Source: Topomyia yanbarensis
Lineage: Eukaryota > Arthropoda > Insecta > Diptera > Culicidae
Length of the DNA stretch: 64,000 nt
Direction: 5' to 3'
Assembly (NCBI RefSeq): GCF_030247195.1
Contig: NC_080672.1
Span: forward strand, 365,048,271-365,112,270
Part shown: piece after piece, positions 11,058 through 22,545 of the stretch
Position numbering within the stretch: the stretch's first letter is position 1
How the letters are laid out: every line of letters begins with the position of its first letter
The notes under the pieces: generated by a model
The model's input: the letters and a program-made list of their open reading frames with translations, nothing else
Database searches by the model: none
Told to the model about the DNA's origin: nothing
Position numbers and translations under genes: made by a program

Positions 11058-13510
11058 ACAAGGTCGAATATGCTTTGTCAACAACTTCAAATACGCGTCC
11101 ATGTTTCATTGTAGGTGACGTTAACATACCAGTAAATCGCCCGAATAACAATGCTGTAACTAGATACTTAAATCTTCTTGAATCCTATGGATTTGCGTGT
11201 ACCAACACCTTTACGACTCGCCCAGCCAGCTCGAATATTTTAGATCACGTTGTTTGTAGACTCGACGATGTTCCGCGTTTGAGAAATGACACGGTTTTTA
11301 CGACTGCTAGTGACCACCTTCAAATAATTTCTTCTTATAAACTTGTTGTAGAAAAAGAACTAGTACGGCTAACAAAAACAATAGTCAACCACGAAAAACT
11401 TAATTCTTATTTCATAAATTTCATAAATAGCTTCCAGGTAACCAATGACGTAGACTCGTGCTTTAATACAATCATTTCCACATACAACTCCCTACTAACT
11501 CAGTGCTCGAAGACAGTCTCTAAAACTGTTAAATGCAAAGGTGTATTTTGTCCATGGATGAGCTTTGACTTATGGCCACTCATCAAAATTAAGAGCAACT
11601 ACCTTAGAAGGGTGAAAAATAATCCTAATAATGAACAACTCAAAAGCCTGCTTCGCCATGTAACGAAAAAAGTTGATGTAATGAAAAAACGTTGCAAAAA
11701 GACACATTTTGAAAATATCCTTACAAACACACCTCATTCGAAACTCTGGAAACACATTAATTACATTTTTGGCCGTTCCAAGTCTGCAGATCCCATAAGT
11801 TTAGTATGCGATGGAATTAGAATAGACGAGACTAGCGCGGTATGCGAAGCGATGAATGACTACTTCGTCAATGTAGGGAAAAAATTGGCCGATAATATAC
11901 CCACCAACCCCACAGCAGATCCCTTTTCTAATACTCAACGTATTCGTGAAACCATCTATTTGCGTCCCACAACTGTTAATGAAGTCATTTTACTAATCAA
12001 CGGTCTCAAGAAAATCCATAGCAGTGGTCCTGATAATATACCTGTTAATATTCTGAAAAACAACTGTGTAGCTTTTGCAAAAATCCTTACCCAAATTTTT
12101 AATTTAATGTTCGACACCGGTCAATATCCAAATTGTTTAAAAATTGCCAAAGTAATTCCCATTTTCAAATCTGGAAATCCCTGTGATTCGTGCAACTATC
12201 GTCCTATTTCAACAGTATCAGTATTTAATAAAGTGCTTGAAAAATTGTTGATCTCTAGGTTACTCGATTTCTTAAACAAACACAATATAATCTATAATTT
12301 TCAGTACGGTTTTAGGCAGGGTTGTAGTACGTTGATTGCAATGACTGAATTAGTTGAGTCTATTGTTGATGAAATTGATCAGAGAAATGTTGTCGGTGCT
12401 CTCTTTCTGGATTTAAAAAAAGCATTTGATACATTAGATCACTCTATATTGCTAGGAAAATTAGAACGATATGGCATAAGAAGCTTAGCTAATAATCTAA
12501 TTCGTAGCTACTTGTCGAACAGACTTCAATGCGTGTCTATTGGCAATGTAACTAGTTCGTACAGAGACGTTGAAATAGGAGTACCACAGGGAAGCAATAT
12601 TGGACCATTACTATTTCTTCTTTATATCAACGACCTAGGAAGACTTAAATTGAAAGGCATACCACGTCTTTTCGCAGATGATACAGCTTTGTTTTATCCA
12701 AACAATAGCTCTAGAAACATAGCTTGTGATATGGAATATGATTTGAAATTACTCATCGGATATTTCAACGATAACCTCCTCTCCCTAAATTTATCAAAAA
12801 CCAAATACATGTTATTCCATTCATCTAGAAAATCCATAGAAGATCATTCGCATCCAATAGCTGAACACTACGAGATTGAGGAAACGAAATGTTTCAAATA
12901 TTTAGGTCTTTGGTTAGATTCTACACTCTCCTGGAACGACCATCTAAAATCTCTCGAAAAAAAAGTGGCTGCATTATGTGGGGCTATGCGTCGGGTTTGT
13001 ACTTTTGTACCTCTGCACGTGCTATTAAAGTTTTACTATGCACACATTCATTCATTACTAAACTATCTTGTTTCAATATGGGGGCGTGCCAGCATATCAA
13101 ATCTAAAAAAACTACAAACTCTTCAGAATCGATGTCTTAAAATTATTTTTAAGAAACCAGTTATGTATTCAACTATGCTACTCTACAGCAATAATTCACA
13201 TAACATCTTGCCATTGCTTGGTTTGACAGAATTTCAAACAGCAATGTATGTTTTTAATGCTCTGCATAACCCAATAGCGCATAATAATTTACACTTCACC
13301 ACAGGCACTCGTGTGTATAGTACCAGGCAAGCCAATAGTTTACAACGCTCCAGGGCCTCCACTAACCTTGGTCAAAAACGTATTTCATTTATCGGGCCAA
13401 CGGTCTATAATCGGCTTCCTACTGAGTTAATACAGATAACAAATCGCATCCAATTCGAAACAAGGCTGAAATGTTTTTTAAAAAATAAAATTAGAGAATT
13501 TTTAATATAG
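10982..13510 (+). CDS. LINE ORF2: partial endonuclease and reverse transcriptase
   Basis: A continuous 842-codon frame. Residues about 1-115 are only the C-terminal part of an APE-type endonuclease (YRPP, GDVNIP, then SDHLQI near residue 110); the N-terminal catalytic Asn/Glu region is missing. The RT domain follows, with LDLKKAFDTLDHS (first catalytic Asp), GVPQGSNIGPLLFLLYINDL, and FADDTALF containing the catalytic Asp pair. KYLGLWLDSTLSW and a thumb/C-terminal region with LLNYLVSIWGRAS follow. No stop or frameshift occurs in 2.5 kb, which suggests a fairly young copy. It overlaps ORF1 only because of the deletion. Without the endonuclease it could not nick target DNA by the normal route. 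Confidence 0.9.
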   Translation: MCIHRNYYDIHCLYRPPSYDLGDFLDKVEYALSTTSNTRPCFIVGDVNIPVNRPNNNAVTRYLNLLESYGFACTNTFTTRPASSNILDHVVCRLDDVPRLRNDTVFTTASDHLQIISSYKLVVEKELVRLTKTIVNHEKLNSYFINFINSFQVTNDVDSCFNTIISTYNSLLTQCSKTVSKTVKCKGVFCPWMSFDLWPLIKIKSNYLRRVKNNPNNEQLKSLLRHVTKKVDVMKKRCKKTHFENILTNTPHSKLWKHINYIFGRSKSADPISLVCDGIRIDETSAVCEAMNDYFVNVGKKLADNIPTNPTADPFSNTQRIRETIYLRPTTVNEVILLINGLKKIHSSGPDNIPVNILKNNCVAFAKILTQIFNLMFDTGQYPNCLKIAKVIPIFKSGNPCDSCNYRPISTVSVFNKVLEKLLISRLLDFLNKHNIIYNFQYGFRQGCSTLIAMTELVESIVDEIDQRNVVGALFLDLKKAFDTLDHSILLGKLERYGIRSLANNLIRSYLSNRLQCVSIGNVTSSYRDVEIGVPQGSNIGPLLFLLYINDLGRLKLKGIPRLFADDTALFYPNNSSRNIACDMEYDLKLLIGYFNDNLLSLNLSKTKYMLFHSSRKSIEDHSHPIAEHYEIEETKCFKYLGLWLDSTLSWNDHLKSLEKKVAALCGAMRRVCTFVPLHVLLKFYYAHIHSLLNYLVSIWGRASISNLKKLQTLQNRCLKIIFKKPVMYSTMLLYSNNSHNILPLLGLTEFQTAMYVFNALHNPIAHNNLHFTTGTRVYSTRQANSLQRSRASTNLGQKRISFIGPTVYNRLPTELIQITNRIQFETRLKCFLKNKIREFLI

Positions 13511-13740
13511 AATTAGTTATTCACCAAAAAGTTACTGTAGAGAGCCCCTTAAAAGGAACATCGTTCCACTGGGAGCTCGATGCAGTTATTTTTCTTGCAT
13601 TTAACTCTAATATCTTTATTGTGCCGGTTACTTTCACGTATTTTTTTTGTCTTTTTTGTTCTCAGCGTATTCGCGAATTGTTTTTTCTTCTTGTGTTGCC
13701 TTTTTTTTGTCGCTGAGAACTGATGTGTCCACTACCATCT

Positions 13741-16060
13741 TCTAAATTTCACAAGCATGAAGCATATCATGCACAAAATTGCATATTTCATGAACTATAT
13801 CATGAAATTTGAAATGTATTTTGATTTTGTGAATTGTTTTACGAATAAGAAGGGTTCATACTGACTAACATACTCGGAATCAGGAATCAGTTTACGAGGC
13901 TTGAAGGGATCCATGAATATTATTTCGTGAAATTAAAGCCTGATCGTGATAAAGATGTAATAAATCATTAATCAGTTCACGTCAAACCGTGAACAATGTT
14001 CTTAAATTTATGAACAGGACCAACAATTTTCTGGACAGGAAATCTTTGTAATAAATGCATATTTCGCTTTTCGGTAAATTCCTAAATATTGTTTCAACTT
14101 CATTTTAGGTAGTAAGAGGATTTTAACGAAATTGGAGCGATATATACGGAGAAACAATTTGTTTTGCGGAGACGTCACATAACCACAGTTTTCATTGAAG
14201 TGGTCCGTTAAGGCAAAAACTGTCCAAACTATTCAAAATTTGGCATCTGGGCTAACTTTGACACTTGTCACAATATTAAGGGAGGCCTTGAGGGAGACTT
14301 TGAGAAACACAAAAAAATCGCACTACCCTACACTTACATTCGAAAGCTTTACTTTCAAAAAGTTAAAAAATACTCCTAGCTGAAAAATATTATTTGTTAA
14401 TTTGGTAGAAAATATTCCCAGTTGGACGAACAATAAATGCACGTGAAAAAAAATCCTCCAAATTCGTTTGGTTTGATGATGATAGTTTCATTCTTTGGAT
14501 TGTTTTTAAGTCTTAGTATTAGTAGTTCTTCAAGTTCTCCAAATTAATCAAAATTCACAGTTGAGGAAATTTCATCGAAAACGATTCATAATTCCACGAT
14601 TGCCAAGAGGAATCGGGAAAAATGATGAATTTTGTAATTAGATTTGACAGTACAATTCAACTGTTTTTCAATGATTGGATTTTGCGTTTTATGTATTTGA
14701 AAAGGTTCGTTTGTAAATTTTTTCTGTGGAGTGTAAAATAAATAGTTTTCAAAATATGACATAAAATAATGGTGCCAAATTATATTGGACACAGCTTATA
14801 GATTTTCTTTCATAGTAACAGTATGTTTTTTCGTATTATAATGACCAAAATGTAAAAATCAAGTAGCGATAGGTCGAATACAGATTATACTCGGATTTCT
14901 TTTCAAATAGTTGTCAAATCTATGGAAATTAGAGCAATTAAATGTTTATCATGTTTCTCTATTGTAGGGTAATAAGTAAAACTCGAACGTTCTGACAGAG
15001 GGATTTTCCTAGTAATGACACTACTAAGCATTCGTTCAAAAAATAAATTTAGTTGCGTTCTTCTCAAATGGTAAAAGTCATAGTTTTAATTCACTTTTTA
15101 ATGCAGACCGCAGTTTTTGCGGTGCGAGTGCTGTAAATACCGCACGGTTGCGAACCCTAGTATGTATGATCTATTTAACTTTTTTATAACTATCGATTTT
15201 TCTAATAATAAGACTAAAAAATTAAAAAAGTATGTGAAAATGTGATGCAATTTAACGCACATTTCAAGATTGCTTCAAAAGTTAGTCTTTAATTGGGATT
15301 TCCCCACTCAGCAGAATTTCATAAAGACTAATGCAGGTCGTATGAAAGAAAGATCAAATAAAAAATCGTTATGTTTGCTAGATGAATATCGTCTTTTGCT
15401 GTCTTTTCTTTGTATCACAGGATGAAGCCATTCAGCGCAATTGCGATGACCTGTCATTAATCTCTTAAAATGAATTACGGTCAGTCGGTTATAAGGATAT
15501 TTCCAGGAAGCGATATTAATTAGATAGTAACTTAGTAAACAAGTTATATCCAACGCCAATTCAAAGATCGTTGTGAAATTACACAGCACTGATTAAAATA
15601 GACACATCACCCTTTGTGATCCTGAGTGGCAGGAACTATTTTCCGGGTTTGCTGCATAACGTGCTCTTACTTGAACGACAACATTCCTTTTGAAGTGAAT
15701 GGTGATTTAATGACTTGTAGATTCCTGCTAAACTATATACGGATAGATCATTATTTATAGTACGCAAACGGTTCGTCTGATGCAATATCCTTCTTATGTT
15801 AAAACATCCTTCAAATACATACCTTGTTACTTGGATTTACTACGCAATATTAAGTCTGGTCAGGTAAGCCAGTCGTCGTAGTCCGCCTAGCTCCGAACGA
15901 TTTTTATTGTCTATAGGAAAGTAACACAAGCACTGCAATTATCCTGTATGCTGAAAATCGAAGCTTGGTGAAACAGAATTTCGAAATCCCGCATCAGGAT
16001 TACTTGTTGATCAATGTTTGGAGTATATACATAGCTCAAGTAGCCCCATACTGAAAGACT
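13741..16060. other. AT-rich intergenic or eroded sequence
   Basis: No convincing gene or element end is seen over about 2.3 kb. Short palindromic CATGAAAT words recur at 13750-13830. Frames of 60 to 93 codons (14195-14383, 14586-14792, 15308-15589) have no recognisable motif. Confidence 0.45.
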
Positions 16061-16063
16061 ATA

Positions 16064-17335
16064 CAGGGTGTTTGGTTCAAGGTTAAGAATCTCTCGAGGG
16101 GTGATAGACTGTCATATTTGGAGAAAAAAATTGTTCTACACATACCATCAAATCTCAACCGTTACAGAGTTATTGAACTTTTTGTGTAAAAAACATATTT
16201 GTCTTAAAATACCTCTAACATTAAAAGTACACTTTGTATTTTAAATCTTTTAGTTCCATTCGAAAGGTGAGAAAATTTCCTATTCAATGGTGTTGTCATA
16301 TCTTTTAGTTAATTAGTTTTAATTACTTTTTATCTGTAAAGTAGTTAAAAGTTAGTGTTTTTGAGGAGGTTTTCGCTAATTTTCTCGAAATAATGAAGTA
16401 TGATTATAGCAATATCCATTATCCAAAAGTTGGGTTTTAGGACGATTCATAATTTGTTCTTGGACGTCATATTCCTATCTCTTCTCATTTCTTTGTAATT
16501 TCATTACTATACTTTTCCTGTAACAGACTTTCAAGTGTTTAAAAGACTCTAATAAAAAATATGCTTTATATCGTTATTTACAAGATTTCATTGGAGAGCT
16601 GAGAAAATGTCCTATCAGTGTATGTACAAATATCTTTTAGTTAAGTGTGCTAAATGATTTTTTACTAACGAAATAACTTAAAATTTGTGTTTTTTGCAGA
16701 GTTTTTTAATCATTCTAATTATTAATCAACAAAATTTATCGTTACTATTGTTCATTTGATGCCACTTAATGTTCTCTATAACTTTTTATTTGACACTTTG
16801 TTTTTATCTCTTTTCATTTTGCTGCTATTTAATAGTTAAAACAGCATGACCTCGCCACAAATGTAGTGGGTTCGAAATCGTTGTTTTTGCATATGAAACG
16901 ATGCGATAAAAACGATTTTGCGACGAAACCAAAAGAGATAATTGAATGGAGTCAAAGAAAGAACTGTAGAACTTGCTGATATGCATTATTTCTATGATAA
17001 GGAACCATTCATAAATTACGTAACGCAAAAATTGCCCAAAATTGACTCCCCCCTGTAACAAATTGTCACAAATTTCTTTATTCCCCCTCCCCTATTACGT
17101 AACAAATTCCTTGAATTTTTTTTCTTCGGTGAAAACATGTTACGTAACGATCTAGCTTACTCCCCCTCCCCCCTATGTCACAATATGTAACAACTTGTCG
17201 AACCCCCTCCCCCCTAAAAACGTTACGTAATTTATGAATGGTCTCTAATAATGGTGATGTTTATTATTTACTATTTTAAGAAAATTAACGAAAATGCTAA
17301 TAATAGCAAGGTATTAATAAATTTTTCTCTGGGGA
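16064..17335 (-). mobile_element. CAGGGTGTTT element, partial copy A
   Basis: Begins after a TA with CAGGGTGTTTGGTTCAAGG. To about 17335 it matches the reverse complement of the right half of the complete copy at 40532-42150 (shared words include GATAGACTGTCATATTTGGA and CCATTATCCAAAAGTTGGG). The other terminus is absent, so the copy is truncated. A second MITE sits inside it at 17000-17245. No transposase frame is visible. Confidence 0.75.
17000..17245. mobile_element. TA-site MITE nested in copy A (246 bp)
   Basis: Ends are AGGAACCATTCATAAATTAC and, read from the right, GAGACCATTCATAAATTACG, flanked by TA at 16998-16999 and 17246-17247. The paralogous repeat at about 41205-41230 shows the uninserted sequence with a single TA. 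The interior has two C-rich tracts around CCCCCTCCCC. TA duplication and long inverted ends suggest a Tc1/mariner-type driver. Confidence 0.88.
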
Positions 17336-17589
17336 AAAAAAATTTAACCTACATTGTTCTCCATAAGGAGAGATATAGCATAGTGCATCTTGCCAAACCA
17401 AATGTTTCCATTTCATTAGTTTGTATTTTTATCAAGTATTAATTTTAACTATTTGTCCCTCATCCCTTCAAATGTGTATTGCAAAGATGAGAAAAATCCC
17501 TGTTATTAGAATTCCAATTTTTTTACATGTGTGTTACAATTCTTATTGAGAACATTATTAAATTCTACCGAACATGTCCGAAAATAATC
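17336..17589. other. short unassigned AT-rich stretch
   Basis: Contains AGATATAGCATAGTGCA at about 17370, similar to AATATAGCATAGGGCAAAAG at 18755, which suggests an older shared repeat. No gene is seen. Confidence 0.3.
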
Positions 17590-17591
17590 TA

Positions 17592-17913
17592 GGGTAACAG
17601 CTCCCTAATTCATCTTAGCACCTCTATTCATCCCACCCATTTGAACACATTAGTTAGAGCAGTGTCTGCTATCTCCGTTCAACGCATTAGCTTAAATGGT
17701 AGGATGAATAAGGGTGCGTTGTACTCGACTTTTCACTTCACTCAAACGTGAGTATTTTACATTTTCCAGGTCCGATTCTTCAATGTATTACTTCTTAGGA
17801 ACGAAGCAAAGATGTTGAAACATATTTAAGTGCAATCCAGTTACAGTAGGCCGAGTTATCAACGAAATAGTGTGACATCCTGACTAATGAGATGAATAAG
17901 GGCTCGTTTACCC
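17592..17913. mobile_element. TA-site MITE with GGGTAAC ends (322 bp)
   Basis: Left end TAGGGTAACAGCTCCCTAAT and right end, read inward, TAGGGTAAACGAGCCCTTAT are inverted repeats, both followed by TTCATC. A TA dinucleotide flanks each side. Two further ATGAATAAGGG words occur inside. It is non-coding. Confidence 0.75.
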
Positions 17914-17965
17914 TAATACATAAAATATACAATACGATTTGTCATTAATGATTTAATCGTATATA

Positions 17966-18520
17966 CAGGGTGTTTGGTTCATGGTTAAGAACCTCTCGAG
18001 GGGTGATTGACTGTCATCGTTCTACACATACCATCAAATCTCAACCATTACAAAGTTACTGAACTTTTTGTGTTAAAAACTTATTTGTCTTAAGATACCT
18101 CTAACTCAAAAAGTATACTTTGTATTTCAAATATTTTAGGTCCACTGGGAAGGTGAGAAAATTTCGCATTCAGTGAAGCCCTCACATGTTTCAGCTATTG
18201 AGTTTAAGTAGGCTTTTCAAAGTAATTTATTGAAAATTAAACAATTTTAATCGATTTTTCGTTTATTTCTGGAAACTCCTAATAGTTAACCGCATCATTT
18301 TAATAATCCAGATTGTTAGTCTTGAAGAGCTGCATAATTCGTTCTTTGACACGATACACTTACCTTTTCCTATTTCCATGAGTTTGGGTTATTCAACTTG
18401 GATATTTTTATCTCATTTTCACTAATACCAGCTCTAATTGAAAAAATATGGCGTTTATTGTACTTTTTTTCATTTTATTCGAAAGCCAGGAAAATTTTAC
18501 AGCTTAAAATGAGATCCTTT
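17966..18520 (+). mobile_element. CAGGGTGTTT element, partial copy B
   Basis: Preceded by TA and starting CAGGGTGTTTGGTTCATGG, it matches the left half of the complete copy (40532-41085) in the same orientation, with one small deletion near 18018. The similarity stops near CGAAAGCCAGGAAAATTTTA at about 18480-18505. Non-coding. Confidence 0.75.
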
Positions 18521-18764
18521 TCTTGCGGGACGCTTGATTAGGTGTTTACTTAGGAACACAAATTGTGTCTTTCTTTTTTTGAAGCGGCGCTAGTTTAGTC
18601 CTGTCACTAAGTTAGTGGCGGATTCTGATGAGACGAAGTCGAAACGCAAATTCCATAACTAATTTATTTATAGGTTTTGTGCTCTTCACATGCAAAGATA
18701 TTTTTTCCTTAATGGAGAAATAAATGTTTTTACCAAAATTGTTCTTCACTAAGAAGAAATATAG

Positions 18765-20130
18765 CATAGGGCAAAAGAAGGAACAAATACGGACGATCGG
18801 CAGGTGACTAGCAACGAGCTCGCAGAAGCGTCGATGCGAATGAAATCAACGAAAGCCGCCGATTCGGACGGAATACCAAACGTAGTGCTGAAAGCTGCGA
18901 TTCTGGTATATCCGGACATGTTCAGGATGATGCTACAGAAGTGTCTAGATGAAGGCAACTTCCCCGCAATGTAGAAGCTGGTGTCGCTGCCAAAGCCATA
19001 GAAGCCACCGGGTGATCCGGCCTCGTACAGGCATGTATGTTTACTGGATACACTCGAAGTTCCTGGAAAGAATCAACCTTGACAGGCTGACGAAATGCAC
19101 GGAGGGTGAGCGCGGACTGTCCGAGATGCAGTTCGGATTCCGCAAAGGAGCATCGACAGTGGATGCAATTCGGACGGTGCTCGAGAGAAGGCATTTAAAC
19201 AGAAGAGAAGTGTAGATCGATACTGCGCTGCGGTAGATTTGAAGAATGCGTTTAACAGTGCTAGCTGAGAAGACATTGCCACAGCACTTCACAGAATGAG
19301 AGTCCTCGTCAATTTTCGTCAGATCCTGAAGAGCTACTTCCAGAGCAGAGTGCTGCTGTACGAGGCGGGCCAAGGGCAGAAGTCAATGCGAGTCACAGCG
19401 GGCGTTCATCAGGGCTCCACTCTAGGTCCAACACTTTGGAACGAGATGTCCGATGGGGTCTTGATGCTGCGGCTGCCCAGGAAAATCGTGGGTTTCGCGG
19501 ACGACGTGATGAAGAAGTGGATGTGTCGGTGACGGAGACAATAGACGCGATCGAGAGCTGGATGGACGGGGTCAAGCAGCAAATAGCTTCCCACAAGACG
19601 GAGGTGTTGTTAGTCAGTAACTGTAAAGCTGTGTAGCGAGTGCAGATCGACATCGGAGAGCACGTGATTGCATCGAAGCGTGCATTGAAGCAGTTGGAAG
19701 TGATAATCAATGACTGGTTGAACAACCATGTCGGCTACGTCTGAGAAAATTCAGCGAAGGCAAAAAAACGCAATAGCGAGGATCATGCCAAACGTCGGCG
19801 GTGCAGTACGAGCGTCTGCTATCTGTTGTTTCGTCATCGAGATTGCGATTTGGGGTTCCTGCCTAAGGTGTGGTGCTGAAAACCAAGCGGGGCCGTGAAA
19901 AGCAGAACAGGACATTCCGGCTGATGGCCGTACGAGTCGCGAGTACTTACGGAACAATATCGGCGGAGACAGTATGCGTTATCGCCGGGATGATCCCCAT
20001 CTGTATCACCCTGGCGGAGGATATGGTGAAAATTGATTCGTTGGCGACGTGGCAGCAGGAATGAGACAATACGAAGAAAGAAAGGTAGGCCTACTGGCTC
20101 ATCCCAAACCTGTCAACGTGTAGGTGTATA
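18765..20130 (+). pseudogene. decayed R1-type LINE reverse transcriptase
   Basis: Several plus-strand frames read in series give RT fragments: KAADSDGIPNVVLKAA at about 18860, then FGFRKGASTVDAI (19132-19175), DLKNAFNSA (19238-19265), GVHQGSTLGPTLWNEMSDGV (19402-19460) and KIVGFADDV (19484-19510). The tail at 19930-20120 (VIAGMIPICITLAED, WQQEW, AYWLIPNLSTW) resembles the end of R1-clade pol. The order and the GPTLWN and FADDV motifs suggest the R1 clade. Multiple frameshifts and stops, and loss of both ends, show it is dead. Confidence 0.8.
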
Positions 20131-21359
20131 GAATTTCATCAAATCCGGCAACCCGGCTCAGCAGAGGCACCCGTCATCGGCTTACCCGTGTCAGATGAAT
20201 AACTGGACAGAATAAAAAACGCAACAAATAAATAATAAGAATAAAGACGCAATAAATATTGAATGTAGGAGGTTAATTCCGGATCAATCGGATAAAAATT
20301 TCTGTACAGCTTTCACGAAGATCAATTGGTACGTTATTATTATTTGCTATATGCTAAAATTTTTATTTGAATAGTTTAATCAACATAACAGAAACACAGT
20401 GAAGGCTCAACTTACGGTTATTGAAGACCAACATGAACCACATGTTTCATGCAATAAGCACATTACTTGTCAGTACAGTACACTGCGAAATTAAACCACT
20501 GATAGATATCTGTGTTTACAGCTTTGCAGCATTTAATAAAAAATATATTGCTATCAAAAAGTGTGCGTTTAGTTCTACAGGAACAACACGTAACTGAACT
20601 GAATGGCGTTGTTTCTGAATCAGGGAACCTTTATTGACAATCGAATACATCACCCTAAACATATTTTGTTGGGGATAATTCAAAGTAGCATAATAGTACT
20701 TACATTTAGTGCATTCAAATACAATTCAATCAGTTTTCCCTAGTGAAGTAAATTTGCGGGTATCTTAGGTTAAATAGACACATTCTTTCGTATCGCTACA
20801 ACGATTTGACGAATCTCTATTCCATAAATATGTTATAACTTTATTAAATGGACGCCTACATCTAAACTTATTACAGCTTCGAAAAGTTGACAAAATTTCG
20901 CGAATGATTCAATCAACATAAACTGAACATACTGAAAGGGGATTGTTTTAAGATTGATAATGTAACGTAACATTACAACGCGTCACAAATTAGAACTTTC
21001 AACGTATTTCTGTGAAAGTCAAAATATCTGCTCTATAAGAATTTTTATAAAGAACCTCTATGATGAATTTCTAAATTACATACGAATAACTGGGTGTCAT
21101 TAAATATTATTTTTTTCTTTCGTTTCTTTTTAATCATCTATTGTATATTGTATATATTATAGTTACAAAGATTCAGGGAATTTATAAATATCACGCTAGT
21201 ATAATTCCAACATGAAAGCGTTTTAGTAAACCATCCAAAATAAAATTTGACACTATATCTGATAAATCACTTAAGCGAGTGATAAAAGTTGATTTACGTG
21301 ACGTAACAACGCAAAGTGTATCCTGTTGTAACTTTGGTTTCACACATCCAAAAAGAGAA
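20131..21359. other. AT-rich sequence, no gene
   Basis: No open frame of interest and no terminal repeats or array were recognised. Confidence 0.45.
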
Positions 21360-21367
21360 GTTGGAGG

Positions 21368-21931
21368 CAAGGATGCAAAATGCCTACCTTTTCCACGGCT
21401 GTAATTTTTCTGCCTACATTCTCATTTCTCTCTCGATACTGCTGTCATTCGCTAGTGCAGGACGCCCAGCGCTGTACGGCTGTCCTGTGTGTAAAGCAGT
21501 AACATGACAGAAAACTACTGTCCCCAGTACAGCCACCAGACGCGAGCGGTACAGCTTCTCTTTCCTTATTTTACATATTTTAATATTTTCAATCTTTTTA
21601 ATATTTTTATTCAAAAATGACTACAATGAATGCGGCTCATTTACGCCACGGCCGGCATCAACGCTTTCGTGTGCGGGACTCTCCCTTTGACTATGCAGAG
21701 AAAAATGTACAAAGCGAGAGAACAAACTTTACTACGCCACACTCTCACCGAGCAGTCGGAGTACAGCAGCAAAACAAAAATGTATTCTACTGCTGTACGG
21801 CAAAATGTACTCGGTTTGGTTACTGTTCTGGCAAGAGCTGTAGTGATTCGTCGCTGTAGCGGGCTGTACGGCTTGTGCAAATGTAAATATATCGAAAAAA
21901 ATGTAGTTTATCGGTACCGTTGGCATCCCTG
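21368..21931. mobile_element. hAT-type element with perfect 8-bp duplication (564 bp)
   Basis: Ends are CAAGGATGCAAAATGCC (left) and, read inward from the right, CAGGGATGCCAACGGTACC. The flanks GTTGGAGG at 21360-21367 and 21932-21939 are identical. Inside, the word GCTGTACGGC or its complement recurs about five times, in both orientations. Short frames inside (such as 21617-21947) are by-products and no transposase motif is seen. It is a non-autonomous hAT element. Confidence 0.85.
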
Positions 21932-22117
21932 GTTGGAGGCTTTTTAGAAAGGTATTTTTGTATGCAAAGATAATTCAGAACATAAATTTGAACAAAATTA
22001 TAATTTTTTGATAAAATGAAAAATGGGTATTTTTCGTGACTTTACAACAGAGAAACAACCAAAACTTCTATTAGTTTAAAAAATATTAGTGATCAAATAT
22101 TGGTGGAAATCTTTCTA

Positions 22118-22545
22118 GTTTTGCCTTTCTCTCATATAGAAATGCATAAATTGCATAAATCACTCTAAAATCGTCAACCTAATCCCGACCAAAATTTTTT
22201 TGACTTGTATAGGCTTAAGGAGCAGTATGCAGCGAGGGGTTGCTACTTTAAAATTTAAACTAGTGTAGAATTTCTTAACAAGTTGAAAATTTTCAGCAGG
22301 GTCCGGATCCCCCGAATCTTCCTCCTTAATCTGCCGCTGGTTTTAAGCGATGTTTTAGTATCGACACATAGTATCTCAAGATCTTGGCTGTCGATCCATT
22401 GTATGTATGTGCAAATCGCACTGAATATGTAATATACATTTCCACCATTGTATTGAATATAACCAGCCATGGAATCGTAGTTTGGACAAATCAGAAAGGC
22501 ACAATTGCACCACTAGGTGGATGAAAACAGGTTTTATTATTCTAC
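22118..22545 (+). mobile_element. GCCTTTCTC-type MITE, CCACCTAG subfamily, copy 1
   Basis: Starts TTTTGCCTTTCTCTCATATA and ends with GGCACAATTGCACCACTAGG then AAAACAGGTTTT. It matches the element at 27945-28325 in the opposite orientation, including CCGAATCTTCC, TCGATCCATTGTATGT and ATTTCCACCATTGTATTGAA. Non-coding. Confidence 0.75.

Larger units (their letters stand above)
9290..13740 (+). mobile_element. CR1/L2-group non-LTR retrotransposon, endonuclease-deleted
   Basis: A 5-prime leader of roughly 0.8 kb precedes ORF1 (10119-11057) and the RT ORF (10982-13510), followed by a 3-prime tail of about 230 bp. The outer boundaries are estimates, because no target duplication was found. The RT sequence and the PHD-like ORF1 place it in the CR1/L2/Daphne/Crack assemblage; the exact clade needs a tree. 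A deletion near 10980-11000 removes the end of ORF1 and most of the endonuclease. Confidence 0.8.

Noticed and set aside
21617..21947. Overlapping frames as a Cys-rich peptide gene
   Set aside because: They lie inside a hAT-type element delimited by a perfect 8-bp duplication and have no recognisable domain or conserved start.
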